DNA from: Candidatus Woesearchaeota archaeon
GTDB taxonomy: Archaea; Nanobdellota; Nanobdellia; Woesearchaeales; WJKL01
Assembly: GCA_018221125.1 (NCBI GenBank)
Contig: JAAOYC010000031.1
Span: forward strand, 1 to 32,703
Direction: 5' to 3'
DNA length: 32,703 nucleotides
The notes below the pieces were generated by a model, which was not told the origin of the DNA, ran no database searches, and saw nothing but the letters and a program-made list of their open reading frames with translations. A program made the translations under genes and the position numbers. Shown in pieces: positions 10,010 through 17,884 of this stretch. Within the stretch, counting starts at the first letter, position 1, and every line of letters starts with the position of its first letter.

Positions 10010-10858
10010 ATGAAAAAACCAAAAAATATCCAGGAAAATATAATCTTAGATTCATTAAAAGAATCAGTAGATGTAATAAAGAAGAAAAGAGGCTATTTTG
10101 GAATACTTTTCATAACTCAACTGGCTTTCATAATTGCATTGTTCTTTATATTAGGCGCATTTGTAGCTTACTCAACCCAGATGATGGAGCAAGCTCAGAC
10201 TTTCTTTGAAGACTTAGGGGATGTTCCAGCTGATATGGATCCAATTGGAACAGCCAGCTTATTGGAGAATGCAGATGAAATCTCTGTAGTCTACAACAGC
10301 ATGATGGATTTCAGGAACAGAATGGTATTATTAGGTTTCATAGCATTTGGAATATACTTATTATTAGGAGGATTGAATTGGGATCTGGCTAATCTTATGG
10401 TTAATGAAAAATCTTCTTTTATCCTGTATGAAGTGATGTTTTTCATCTCTACTGCAGTCTTCACAATAACAGCATTCCTTTTCACAGGCTTTTTCATAAG
10501 CCTCTTAAACTATATTGGAACAGGACCATTGGCAAGACTGATATTCATGATAGTATTGACAATGATATTCTACTTTGCATTCATCTCCTTTGGTTTGATA
10601 AACAAATATGATACAAAGCAGAAGACGCAGTTCCTAAAGCATACAATCAGGCTTGGCTACAAGAAATTCGGGACATTATTATTCAGCTTTTTCTTCATGC
10701 TGCTGATAATAAGCATATTTGCAGGAGTTATCTATTATTCATTGACAGACCCAATCTGGATTTTCCCAATAGCAGGCATCTTCTTGTTTATCCTTGCACT
10801 GGCATGGGGAAAGATATATTTCCTGATTACAGTTAAAAAAGTAAATGAAAAAATTTAA
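10010..10858 (+). CDS. Multi-pass membrane protein, likely related to the 1320-2075 product
   Basis: 282 residues from the ATG at 10010, six bases after the preceding stop. An in-frame ATG at 9974 would overlap the upstream gene and add a poorly supported 12 residues. The protein has a basic N-terminus, a first span at about 36-60, a roughly 45-residue loop with an acidic amphipathic helix, then about five more spans, and a basic tail preceded by W-G-K-I-Y-F. The order of elements (basic head, span, outside loop, remaining spans, W-x-x-x-Y-F end) parallels the protein at 1320-2075. I infer distant paralogy, untested by alignment software. Its stop codon overlaps that of the convergent purine-operon gene. 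Function unknown; it probably works with the exported proteins encoded upstream. Confidence 0.8.
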   Translation: MKKPKNIQENIILDSLKESVDVIKKKRGYFGILFITQLAFIIALFFILGAFVAYSTQMMEQAQTFFEDLGDVPADMDPIGTASLLENADEISVVYNSMMDFRNRMVLLGFIAFGIYLLLGGLNWDLANLMVNEKSSFILYEVMFFISTAVFTITAFLFTGFFISLLNYIGTGPLARLIFMIVLTMIFYFAFISFGLINKYDTKQKTQFLKHTIRLGYKKFGTLLFSFFFMLLIISIFAGVIYYSLTDPIWIFPIAGIFLFILALAWGKIYFLITVKKVNEKI

Positions 10859-11784
10859 GAAACAGTTTCTGGAATCTCTATTCCATGTTCTTCGCATTTC
10901 TTAATGATATATTCCGGAACATCCATAGTTACACCAGGATTCATCTCATACTTCCATTCTGTATTATGCATGCCTAGTTTTATAGCATTCTTCAGGCATC
11001 CTTCAACAGCTCCTTCAGTCTTTTTTTTGTCTTCTTTGCTCAATCTCTCCATATCACAGATTATCTGGATTTTCATTTCATAAATATCCTTATCATAAGC
11101 TTCTCTAAGATCTTTTGGCACATCAGCCCCTATTAAATCCAATGCATCAACATAAGAAAGGTCCAAAGATCCTTTTGTTTTGGTAAAGTATTTCTCAACT
11201 TCATCTCCCACAAATAAATTCACTGATTTTCCATCAGCATCAGGAAACCTATAACCTCTGCGCATAGGGTTTATCTTTCCCTCTATTTCTAGACCAAAAT
11301 ACAGGAATTCCATGCAGCTGATTTCAATATCTCCTTCTGCAAGCTCCCAATTAGTTTTGCGATGGTCATGCTCAAATCTCTGGGAATATTCCCCAGTTTG
11401 GAATTTGATTGCATTTTCCACTCCTAGTTCAAAATCAGAATTCAGTACTCCCAACTGCCATGTTATATCAACATATTTGTTTCTTCCGTGATTATGTGTA
11501 TATTCTTGTTTTGTCTCAACCAGAACTTTGCTTCCTGCTGACAGATCCTTGACTCTTTGATACAGGTCATTGACTGTCTTTTCCATCTCTTCATATTGTT
11601 TTTCATATCCTTTTGGAACTAATCCAAAATTAACAATCATAAAATCTTTAAACTCGTCTCCAGTTGATTCTCCATTTCTTATTTTTTTCCGGATTTCATT
11701 TTCTTTTTCATATCTTTCAGATTTAGCAGTTTCAATCTTTTTTTCTAACCCTTCAATATCTTTCATATCATCTTCTAATTTCAT
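10855..11784 (-). CDS. Unrecognised 309-residue protein at the end of the purine operon
   Basis: A soluble protein encoded 6 bases after purM on the same strand, so probably the last gene of the purine operon. The N-terminal 95 residues are charged and predicted helical or coiled (LEKKIETAKSERYEKENEIR). The middle (about 95-190) looks strand-rich, with Trp and His (YTHNHGRNKYVDITWQLG, then FEHDHRKTNWELAEGD). The C-terminal third is helical and ends in EYIIKKCEEHGIEIPETVS. I recognise no family or catalytic motif. An alternative start is the Met at residue 7. Its placement suggests co-expression with purine synthesis, but nothing in the protein itself shows a role in the pathway. Its stop overlaps the convergent membrane-protein stop in the shared tetranucleotide TTAA. 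Confidence 0.7.
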   Translation of the reverse strand: MKLEDDMKDIEGLEKKIETAKSERYEKENEIRKKIRNGESTGDEFKDFMIVNFGLVPKGYEKQYEEMEKTVNDLYQRVKDLSAGSKVLVETKQEYTHNHGRNKYVDITWQLGVLNSDFELGVENAIKFQTGEYSQRFEHDHRKTNWELAEGDIEISCMEFLYFGLEIEGKINPMRRGYRFPDADGKSVNLFVGDEVEKYFTKTKGSLDLSYVDALDLIGADVPKDLREAYDKDIYEMKIQIICDMERLSKEDKKKTEGAVEGCLKNAIKLGMHNTEWKYEMNPGVTMDVPEYIIKKCEEHGIEIPETVS

Positions 11785-11790
11785 TTTGCA

Positions 11791-12966
11791 TCAACTCGTA
11801 TATCCTATAAAGTCTTCTTTTCCTTTTTGACCTAATGGATTGTGTATCGTTGTTCTTAAATCTTCTTCATCACTTGCTTCTACTTTCCCGACAATCTTTG
11901 CTGTGTTCTTTCCTTGCTCACTCTCTCCTTGTTCATTGATCAGCTGAACAACTCTTTCTGCAATGTCTTGTGTAGGAACTATGTAGGCAAATCCCATACC
12001 CATATTCTGTTTTTTATAGGCTGTGTGGGCATCCCATCCAGATTCTTCCATAAGAAGCTTATGGATAGGCAGTGGTTCTAATGCATCAGTAATCTCAAAA
12101 GAGACTCCTTCTCCAACCCTGTTAAAATTATGAAGCCCGTTTCCTGTGATATTTACTCCATAGATATCCTTGCTATCAAATTCTTTTCCAACCAAAGCAG
12201 CTTCTACAAGATATAATGCTGTAGGAACCTGCATTGCTTCCAAAATAGTCTTTCCTTCCAGAATTTCTGGCTTGTCATCAAGCTTGAACCTTCCTTTGTA
12301 CTGGCTTTTCCATTCTTCCCTGTATTCAAAATCTGATGTGAATAATGCATGCCTTGCTCCAGTATAACCATTGCTGTGCAATCCGCTTGAAGAGACTCCT
12401 ACAATAGAATTTCCTGGCTTTGGATCTAGATTTGGAACTTTCTTTTTGTCAATATATCCAGTCATCACAATCCCAAAATCAACTCCTTTGTTAGGAACAC
12501 CCAATGAAATCATCTCATCAAGAGAAGCAGTCTCCATCTTTCCTATGTTCAGGTCCCATTGCACATCAGGTATCTTTATCCTTTCCAATGCATCAACAAA
12601 ACCATCCATGATTTCTCCCATATGCTTCTCTTCAACTTCAGTCTGGCAAGCCATATAGATGTTGATTGAATCAGGGATTCCATGGATCAATGTAGCCAAG
12701 TCATTTGCACTCATTGCAACACCATCTGTAGGCCCTTGTCTATAATTATTAGACCAAGCACTTAAGAAAAGCTTTGTCCCATTCCCGTCAACCAAGAACA
12801 CAGAGTAATAATTTGTATTTAGCGGATTTTCCCTTAATTCAGCAAAAAAGCCTTTTGCTTTATCCACTCTTCTGTTGAACAGCCAAGGCGCTCTTTCAAG
12901 AGCCTTTTTACCGCTTGCAATTGCAACTTCTTCACTTGCTTCATAATCAGCTGTATCTTTTGGCAT
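11791..12966 (-). CDS. purM: Phosphoribosylformylglycinamidine cyclo-ligase (AIR synthetase)
   Basis: 391 residues, of the PurM/AIRS family: ATP-dependent closure of FGAM to aminoimidazole ribotide, purine step 5. The family landmarks are present in diverged form: DGNGTK near residue 60 (usual DGVGTK), TDGVAMSANDL near 85 (the VAMxxNDL segment), VGVSSSGLHSNGY near 190 (glycine-rich loop starting the second domain), NITGNGLHNFNRV near 275 and NMGMGFAYIV near 320 (usual FNMGxGM). It is slightly longer than typical PurM (about 345). The start lies 7 bases after a GAGGGGG site located in the end of purO, and purO's TAA stop lies between that site and the ATG, implying coupled translation. Confidence 0.88.
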   Translation of the reverse strand: MPKDTADYEASEEVAIASGKKALERAPWLFNRRVDKAKGFFAELRENPLNTNYYSVFLVDGNGTKLFLSAWSNNYRQGPTDGVAMSANDLATLIHGIPDSINIYMACQTEVEEKHMGEIMDGFVDALERIKIPDVQWDLNIGKMETASLDEMISLGVPNKGVDFGIVMTGYIDKKKVPNLDPKPGNSIVGVSSSGLHSNGYTGARHALFTSDFEYREEWKSQYKGRFKLDDKPEILEGKTILEAMQVPTALYLVEAALVGKEFDSKDIYGVNITGNGLHNFNRVGEGVSFEITDALEPLPIHKLLMEESGWDAHTAYKKQNMGMGFAYIVPTQDIAERVVQLINEQGESEQGKNTAKIVGKVEASDEEDLRTTIHNPLGQKGKEDFIGYTS

Positions 12967-12968
12967 TT

Positions 12969-13793
12969 TTATTCCCCCTCATGCAGATTTTTAATAGCAA
13001 CTTGTTCTTTTTTGTATTCCCAATCATCTTTTGAAAGCATGCACGCTGAACTTACTGCAAATTTCCCCATTGCTTCGTAAATACCATTTGCAATATCCTG
13101 CTGGGTTTCAGGTATTACTGTTTCGACTTCTAATCTGATATCTCTTGGTTCTCCAGTAAAAGCAGGCAATGGATTTTGATTTACACCTTCATATGTTGCA
13201 ATCATTTTTGCTTGTCCTTCTACTAAAGGAAATTTATAGAAACAATGTAAAGGCTCTCCATTGGTATCCCTTTTAATTACACCCAACATAGCATAATCTC
13301 CTTGCACAACTCCGCATATCCTTGGTGTAAAATTTGGATCATCTGGTTCATAACAAGCAATGTCGATTGTTCTTCCGTCTTTTGTTTCCATATAGTGAGG
13401 CTCGCAAAAAGACATAGGCAGCAAATCTTCAATAGGAAGTTCTCTTTCCATAAATCTTCGGTACATATCAGCTGCATCTCCAATTAAATTTGTTTGCACC
13501 CCATTGCTTACTATAATAGTTCTACCAATTTTCACTATAGCATCATACACTAATAAAGAAGGGTCTCCTTTTGCAAGTTGTTCTGGATCTGTTACATCAA
13601 TAGAAATTCTTTTTTTATCTTTAGTAGCTTTAAGTTTTCTTGCCTGACTAGATTCACTTCTTCCAGAAAGACCATAAGCCACAACATTTGCTCCATCATA
13701 GCTATGCCCTGCATGAGAGCCTCTCTTTGTCCTTCCAATTATAATAACCCTTCCTGGGTATTCCATTTCAGCTAATTTTTCTAATCCTTCCAT
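12969..13793 (-). CDS. purO: IMP cyclohydrolase, archaeal PurO type
   Basis: Closes FAICAR to IMP, the last step of de novo purine synthesis. The sequence matches the PurO fold rather than bacterial PurH: PGRVIIIGRTKRG at the N-terminus, VAYGLSGRSESSQARKLKA (the YxxSxRSxxxR-type segment), VYDAIVKIGRTIIVSNGVQT, and YEPDDPNFTPRI (the Y-DxxNTPRI segment). At about 274 residues it is longer than methanogen PurO (about 200). I chose the ATG at 13793 because a GGGGGG site lies exactly 7 bases upstream, the spacing used by purM, purC and purD; ATG 13799 and TTG 13808 are in frame but too close to or upstream of that site. The presence of PurO is a strong archaeal marker in an operon whose purSL looks bacterial-like. 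Confidence 0.85.
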   Translation of the reverse strand: MEGLEKLAEMEYPGRVIIIGRTKRGSHAGHSYDGANVVAYGLSGRSESSQARKLKATKDKKRISIDVTDPEQLAKGDPSLLVYDAIVKIGRTIIVSNGVQTNLIGDAADMYRRFMERELPIEDLLPMSFCEPHYMETKDGRTIDIACYEPDDPNFTPRICGVVQGDYAMLGVIKRDTNGEPLHCFYKFPLVEGQAKMIATYEGVNQNPLPAFTGEPRDIRLEVETVIPETQQDIANGIYEAMGKFAVSSACMLSKDDWEYKKEQVAIKNLHEGE

Positions 13794-13812
13794 TTTCATT
13801 CCCCCCAAATTA

Positions 13813-14877
13813 TTATTTTAAAAATCCTCTGTCAGCCAATGCTGCTAGGATTACTTCTTTCCTTGGCTCTGTTGTTATTTCAGTTGGTGTTCCTGTTATT
13901 GCTTCTCTGATGTTGCAGTATAATACAACTCCATCTCTCAATACATCATCATCCATGTGGTGCGCTGCTAATTCAGCTTTTTTCTCTGGAGTATGCAGTT
14001 CAAGTCTTTCAACATAATCCCTGAAATGCTGCTTATCTCCCTGCACAATTGTAAATTCATTCTTCTCTTCATTCAATGCATATTTGTCCTTATCCCATAT
14101 CCTAGAAGAATCTGGTGTTACACATTCATCAATCAGGATAATCTTTCCATCTGGAAGATAACCAAATTCCCATTTTGTGTCTGCCAGCAGTTTTCCTTTT
14201 GATTCTAGATCTGAGTGTATCGTATTATATAATCTGAATGAAGCATCAACAACATAAATCAAATCTCCTGGAGTCTTTAATCCAAATGCTTGATAGTTTT
14301 TCCTGATTATGTCAACTGTAAGCTTTGGATCATCTACTTCTGGATCCATTCCTTCAAATTCAGGAATGTCAAAATCTTTTACCTGCCCTTTTGCAGTTGG
14401 TGTGAAGATGACTTCATCAAGCATCTCATTCTTCCTGTATCCAGGTCTTAGATTTACACCGCAGAATTCTGCTCCTTGTTCAGGGCCATTTGCTTTTGAA
14501 TAACCTCTCCATCCTGAGCCTGTAATATATTTTCTAAAGACCATTTCTACTAAAATCTGGTCTGCTTTATCCACAAGCCACGTGTTTGGAGCTAGGTTTT
14601 CCCTGAAATGATTTGGGATTATGTTTTCTGTTTTTCCAAAATATTTGGAAGAGATTCCATCTAAGTTATCTCCTTTTGCATATACTTGCCTCTTATGGAC
14701 AACATCGTGTGTTGATAAATCATCACTTGATACTATTATCAATTGTTCTCCAAGATCATAAACATTCCTTACTTTACCTGTTTTTGGAGGAGCTACAACC
14801 TTAACTTCAGGCCATATCTCTTTCTTCAGTGTGTTTTCCAGAACTTCTGGTGTTATTTGACTTTTATCTATTGTCAT
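13813..14877 (-). CDS. purC: SAICAR synthetase (phosphoribosylaminoimidazole-succinocarboxamide synthase)
   Basis: 354 residues. Joins CAIR and aspartate using ATP. Recognisable motifs in order: GKVRNVYDLG near residue 33 (nucleotide-binding strand), SSDDLSTHDVV near 50 (usual SDRxSAFD), ILVEMVFRKYITGSGWRGY near 107 (usual VEVVVRxYxxGS), LADTKWEFGY near 230 (usual LADTKFEFG), and LIDECVTPDSSRIWD near 250 (usual DExLTPDSSRFW). The last is the most conserved part of the family. The C-terminal extension of about 90 residues makes it longer than bacterial PurC (about 240) and closer to the long forms. The start has a GGAGGAG site 7 bases upstream, inside the last codons of purN. Confidence 0.9.
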   Translation of the reverse strand: MTIDKSQITPEVLENTLKKEIWPEVKVVAPPKTGKVRNVYDLGEQLIIVSSDDLSTHDVVHKRQVYAKGDNLDGISSKYFGKTENIIPNHFRENLAPNTWLVDKADQILVEMVFRKYITGSGWRGYSKANGPEQGAEFCGVNLRPGYRKNEMLDEVIFTPTAKGQVKDFDIPEFEGMDPEVDDPKLTVDIIRKNYQAFGLKTPGDLIYVVDASFRLYNTIHSDLESKGKLLADTKWEFGYLPDGKIILIDECVTPDSSRIWDKDKYALNEEKNEFTIVQGDKQHFRDYVERLELHTPEKKAELAAHHMDDDVLRDGVVLYCNIREAITGTPTEITTEPRKEVILAALADRGFLK

Positions 14878-14879
14878 TT

Positions 14880-15731
14880 TTATTCTCCTCCAATCTGAAA
14901 ACCATTATATCCTAAAGGTTTTCCATCAACATAAACAGCTCTCCATTCATCAAAATGAGCTTTCTCAGTTCCTAAACCAATCCTTCCTTCAGAAATCATC
15001 TTCAAAGCAGTTGTTAAAGCAGGCCAGTCACTAGCCTCTTTTTGTCTGTCTTGATGACCTATTTCAGTATCAGTTCCATCAACATACTGTCTTAATTGTG
15101 CTGTTCTTTCTTCAAGAGGAAGTCTCGAGAATTCTCCATTAACCCTAACCCAATGGCCTTGTGTCAAAATTTCTCCATGGTCTTCACCATCATCTACTAT
15201 AATTACTGAAGACTTTGTTGATAGTTCACCAGCTTTTATTGCATCATAAACAGCATCATCTCCAATATAAATTCTTGAATCTCCCTCACCGAATGGTGGC
15301 AGATGAGAAGGATGAATATTAATTATCTTGTCAGGATAAGATTCTAACAATGGCTCTTCAACTAATCTCATGTATCCTCCAAGAACAATCAAATCAATGC
15401 CAAAGCCCACTTCCTCTTCAAACATATGAAGTAAATGAACAATATCTTGATTGAATCTAATACTTTTTCTTTTGTATTTAGCCATTGCTTTAGAATTTCC
15501 TTGCGCTTTCTTCCAACTGCCGCATGCGTGGTAGCCATTAATCATCAATTGCTCAATCTCACTCAATTCCTTTAAATCAAATAGCTTGGCATTTGGTTTG
15601 TCAGAAAAAATCAAGACAGGTTCTATAACCTTGGCACATTCTCTTAGATTAGTGCCGCTTCCAGAGCCAAATCCAACCCAGTGAAAATCTTCTGGTTTTC
15701 CGTCATAAATTCTTTTTATTTCTTCTGTCAT
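14880..15731 (-). CDS. purN: Phosphoribosylglycinamide formyltransferase-like protein
   Basis: 283 residues of the formyltransferase fold, placed for formylation of GAR with 10-formyl-tetrahydrofolate. It has the N-terminal FGSGSGTNLRE loop near residue 21 (usual GSGxGSNxQ), LGGYMRLV near 122 (usual LAGFMRxL), IINIHPSHLPPF near 137 carrying the Asn and His catalytic pair, and IVDDGEDHGEIL near 180 carrying the catalytic-loop Asp. PurN is normally about 200 residues. The extra length is a helical insertion around residues 65-105 and a C-terminal tail of about 75 residues. The adjacent purD, whose product makes GAR, supports the assignment. The start is preceded by GGTTGG, encoded in the last codons of purD. 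Confidence 0.85.
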   Translation of the reverse strand: MTEEIKRIYDGKPEDFHWVGFGSGSGTNLRECAKVIEPVLIFSDKPNAKLFDLKELSEIEQLMINGYHACGSWKKAQGNSKAMAKYKRKSIRFNQDIVHLLHMFEEEVGFGIDLIVLGGYMRLVEEPLLESYPDKIINIHPSHLPPFGEGDSRIYIGDDAVYDAIKAGELSTKSSVIIVDDGEDHGEILTQGHWVRVNGEFSRLPLEERTAQLRQYVDGTDTEIGHQDRQKEASDWPALTTALKMISEGRIGLGTEKAHFDEWRAVYVDGKPLGYNGFQIGGE

Positions 15732-15733
15732 TT

Positions 15734-17074
15734 TTATTCCAACCCTTTATCACCAATATCATTTCTGTGGACAAATACTTCTACATCATTCAGTTCTCTT
15801 GTAGCTTTCATAATCACATCCACAGCTGCATAAGCTTTATCCTGCGCCCCCTCAAGCCCTTTAGCTGAATATGCAGTTACTCCAAGAACTCTTCCACCAG
15901 CAGTTACTATTTTCTTATCTTCCAAACCAGTTCCTGCATGGAAAACCTTAACATCGCGCCTTTTGGAAACTTCTTTCAATCCTCCAATTGGAAATCCTTT
16001 TTCATAGCTTGCAGGATAGCCATTTGATGCCATTACAATACAGCAGGAAGCTCCTGGCTTGAATTCAACATTTACTTCATCAAGTTTTCCATCCAGAGCA
16101 GCTGATATAGGCTTATACAATCCGTCTTTAAACATCATTACAGCTGGCTGTGCTTCTGGGTCTCCAAATCTGCAGTTATACTCCAAAATCTTAGGACCCT
16201 CTTCTGTCATAATAACAGCAGCATACAAGAATCCTTTGAACTCTTCTCCGCCTTTTTGCATTTCCCATACTAATGGTGCCATCATCTCATTTGCAACCTT
16301 TCTAACCATTGCAGGATCTGCAACCTTAGCAGGTCCATATGCTCCCATTCCTCCTGTATTCGGACCTTCGTCTCCATCAAGCAAAGGCTTGTGGTCTTGT
16401 ATAGACATTTCTAAAGGAACAACACTCCCTCCATCAGAAATTCCAAAAACAGAAAACTCCTGTCCAAATAATCTTTCAGAAATTAAAACCTCAGGACCAT
16501 AAGCTGCAGCATGTTCATGTAATTTAGATAAAGCTTCTTCTCCACTATCACAAACATAAACACCTTTTCCTCCTGTTAATCCTCTTGCTTTAATTACAAT
16601 TCCTTTAGGAGTAGCCATTTTCTTTATTGCTGCTTCAGCAGCATCTGTTGTAGTGCATAACATAGATTCTGCTTGAGGAATACCTGCCCTATACATTATA
16701 TCACTAGAATAAGATTTATCAGCTTCTATATCAGCAGCACCACTAGTTGGACCAAATATTCTGTCATATCCTCTTTCATTGAAAAAATCAACAATGCCAT
16801 CAACCAAAGGCTGTTCAGGACCAACAACAACCATATCAATACTTTCTTTTTCAACAAGGTCAGCAAGTTTTTCAAAATTCTCTTTTTTTGTTCCATCAAA
16901 AGCAACAAGTTCTCCAGAATCATCCTTTACTTTTACATTTTTTCCTTTTTTCTCAGCATCAGTTCCAGGATTTCCTTTTGCATAAAGAACTTCATCAACT
17001 TCTGAATCTTGAGCAATACTATAACCTAAAGCATGTTCTCTTCCTCCACTACCAATAATTAAGACTTTTTTCAT
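15734..17074 (-). CDS. purD: Phosphoribosylamine-glycine ligase (GAR synthetase)
   Basis: 446 residues, an ATP-grasp enzyme joining phosphoribosylamine and glycine. The start MKKVLIIGSGGREHALGYSI is the canonical PurD N-terminus, followed by YAKGNPGT, VVGPEQPLVDGIVDFF (usual GPExPLxxGxxD), KARGLTGGKGVYVC (ATP-grasp loop), LISERLFGQEFSVFGISDG, GPNTGGMGAYGPA (strongly conserved) and ILEYNCRFGDPEAQP (metal-binding strand). Length is close to the family norm of 420-430. It lies 12 bases after purQ with a GGAGGA site 7 bases before the ATG, and 2 bases before purN. An out-of-frame ATG lies inside that 7-base spacer. Confidence 0.95.
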   Translation of the reverse strand: MKKVLIIGSGGREHALGYSIAQDSEVDEVLYAKGNPGTDAEKKGKNVKVKDDSGELVAFDGTKKENFEKLADLVEKESIDMVVVGPEQPLVDGIVDFFNERGYDRIFGPTSGAADIEADKSYSSDIMYRAGIPQAESMLCTTTDAAEAAIKKMATPKGIVIKARGLTGGKGVYVCDSGEEALSKLHEHAAAYGPEVLISERLFGQEFSVFGISDGGSVVPLEMSIQDHKPLLDGDEGPNTGGMGAYGPAKVADPAMVRKVANEMMAPLVWEMQKGGEEFKGFLYAAVIMTEEGPKILEYNCRFGDPEAQPAVMMFKDGLYKPISAALDGKLDEVNVEFKPGASCCIVMASNGYPASYEKGFPIGGLKEVSKRRDVKVFHAGTGLEDKKIVTAGGRVLGVTAYSAKGLEGAQDKAYAAVDVIMKATRELNDVEVFVHRNDIGDKGLE

Positions 17075-17086
17075 TTTTCATTCCTC

Positions 17087-17884
17087 CTATTTCATAGCAT
17101 CTACTGCTGCTTTAAACATAAGACAGGTAGGCTCATAGACTCCACTTGTTGTTTCTTTTTCCCTCTTGACTGCAGCCCTGTCAGGTCTTTGGAAATCATG
17201 ATGCAGTCTTTCAAAATGAGGGAACAACACCAAATTATTATCCCATCCAAATCCTGCAATATCTGCAGTTGAACCATTTGGATTATATCTGTCTCCTTTT
17301 GATGATTTATAGAAATCGCACATATGCCCTTTTTCATATGTTAATGCAACCAGGTTTCTCTCTTTTACAACTTCTAATAAATCTTTTCTTATAGTTATCC
17401 TTCCTTCACCATGGGATATTGGAGCAAATATAGGATCTTCATACATTTTCAAATAACTAAGCCAAACATTATCATTTTTAGGATTGACTTTTGTATCCCA
17501 GAAACTTGTTTCGTGTTTTCCAGAATCATTCTGCATTGTTCCTACAGGTATTGGGAACAAATCTAATTTAGCCAAGACCTGCAGCCAGTTGCATACGCAA
17601 TATATTGGGAAACTCTCATCGTGTAGTTTTTCATATAATTTACCACGAAGCCCAGAAGCTTCAACTCTGTTTTTAATTGATTGTCCTGCTCCTAATTGGT
17701 CTCCCATTGTAAAACCGCCAGGCAATCCAGCTCCTTGATAATCATCTATTAAAGAAGGCTCTGCAATCAGATCATTCAGATGCCTGTACTCAACATCAGC
17801 TCCACCAAGCTTATCAAAACAATAACCTAATTCTTCATGTGAATTAATTCCAAGTCCAGTTGGTATTATTACTTTGGGTCTCAT
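17087..17884 (-). CDS. purQ: FGAM synthase glutaminase subunit, altered nucleophile elbow
   Basis: 265 residues of the class I glutamine amidotransferase fold, the ammonia-producing partner of PurSL. Visible landmarks: GLPGGFTMGDQLGAG near residue 54 (usual FPGGFSYGDxLRAG), PISHGEGR near 156, NPNGSTADIAGF near 201 and FPHFER near 221 (usual MPHPER) with His223 and Glu225. The nucleophile region reads YCVCNWLQ with Cys98. The usual pattern is Gly-x-Cys-Asn-Gly-x-Gln, so both elbow glycines are replaced, by Cys96 and Trp100. Activity may be changed, or the substitutions tolerated. The start overlaps the purL stop (ATGA), which supports stoichiometric expression of the two subunits. Confidence 0.88.
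   Translation of the reverse strand: MRPKVIIPTGLGINSHEELGYCFDKLGGADVEYRHLNDLIAEPSLIDDYQGAGLPGGFTMGDQLGAGQSIKNRVEASGLRGKLYEKLHDESFPIYCVCNWLQVLAKLDLFPIPVGTMQNDSGKHETSFWDTKVNPKNDNVWLSYLKMYEDPIFAPISHGEGRITIRKDLLEVVKERNLVALTYEKGHMCDFYKSSKGDRYNPNGSTADIAGFGWDNNLVLFPHFERLHHDFQRPDRAAVKREKETTSGVYEPTCLMFKAAVDAMK

Noticed and set aside
16059-16502. 147-codon plus-strand ORF opposite purD
   Set aside because: It lies wholly antisense to well-conserved purD motifs; no promoter or ribosome site.
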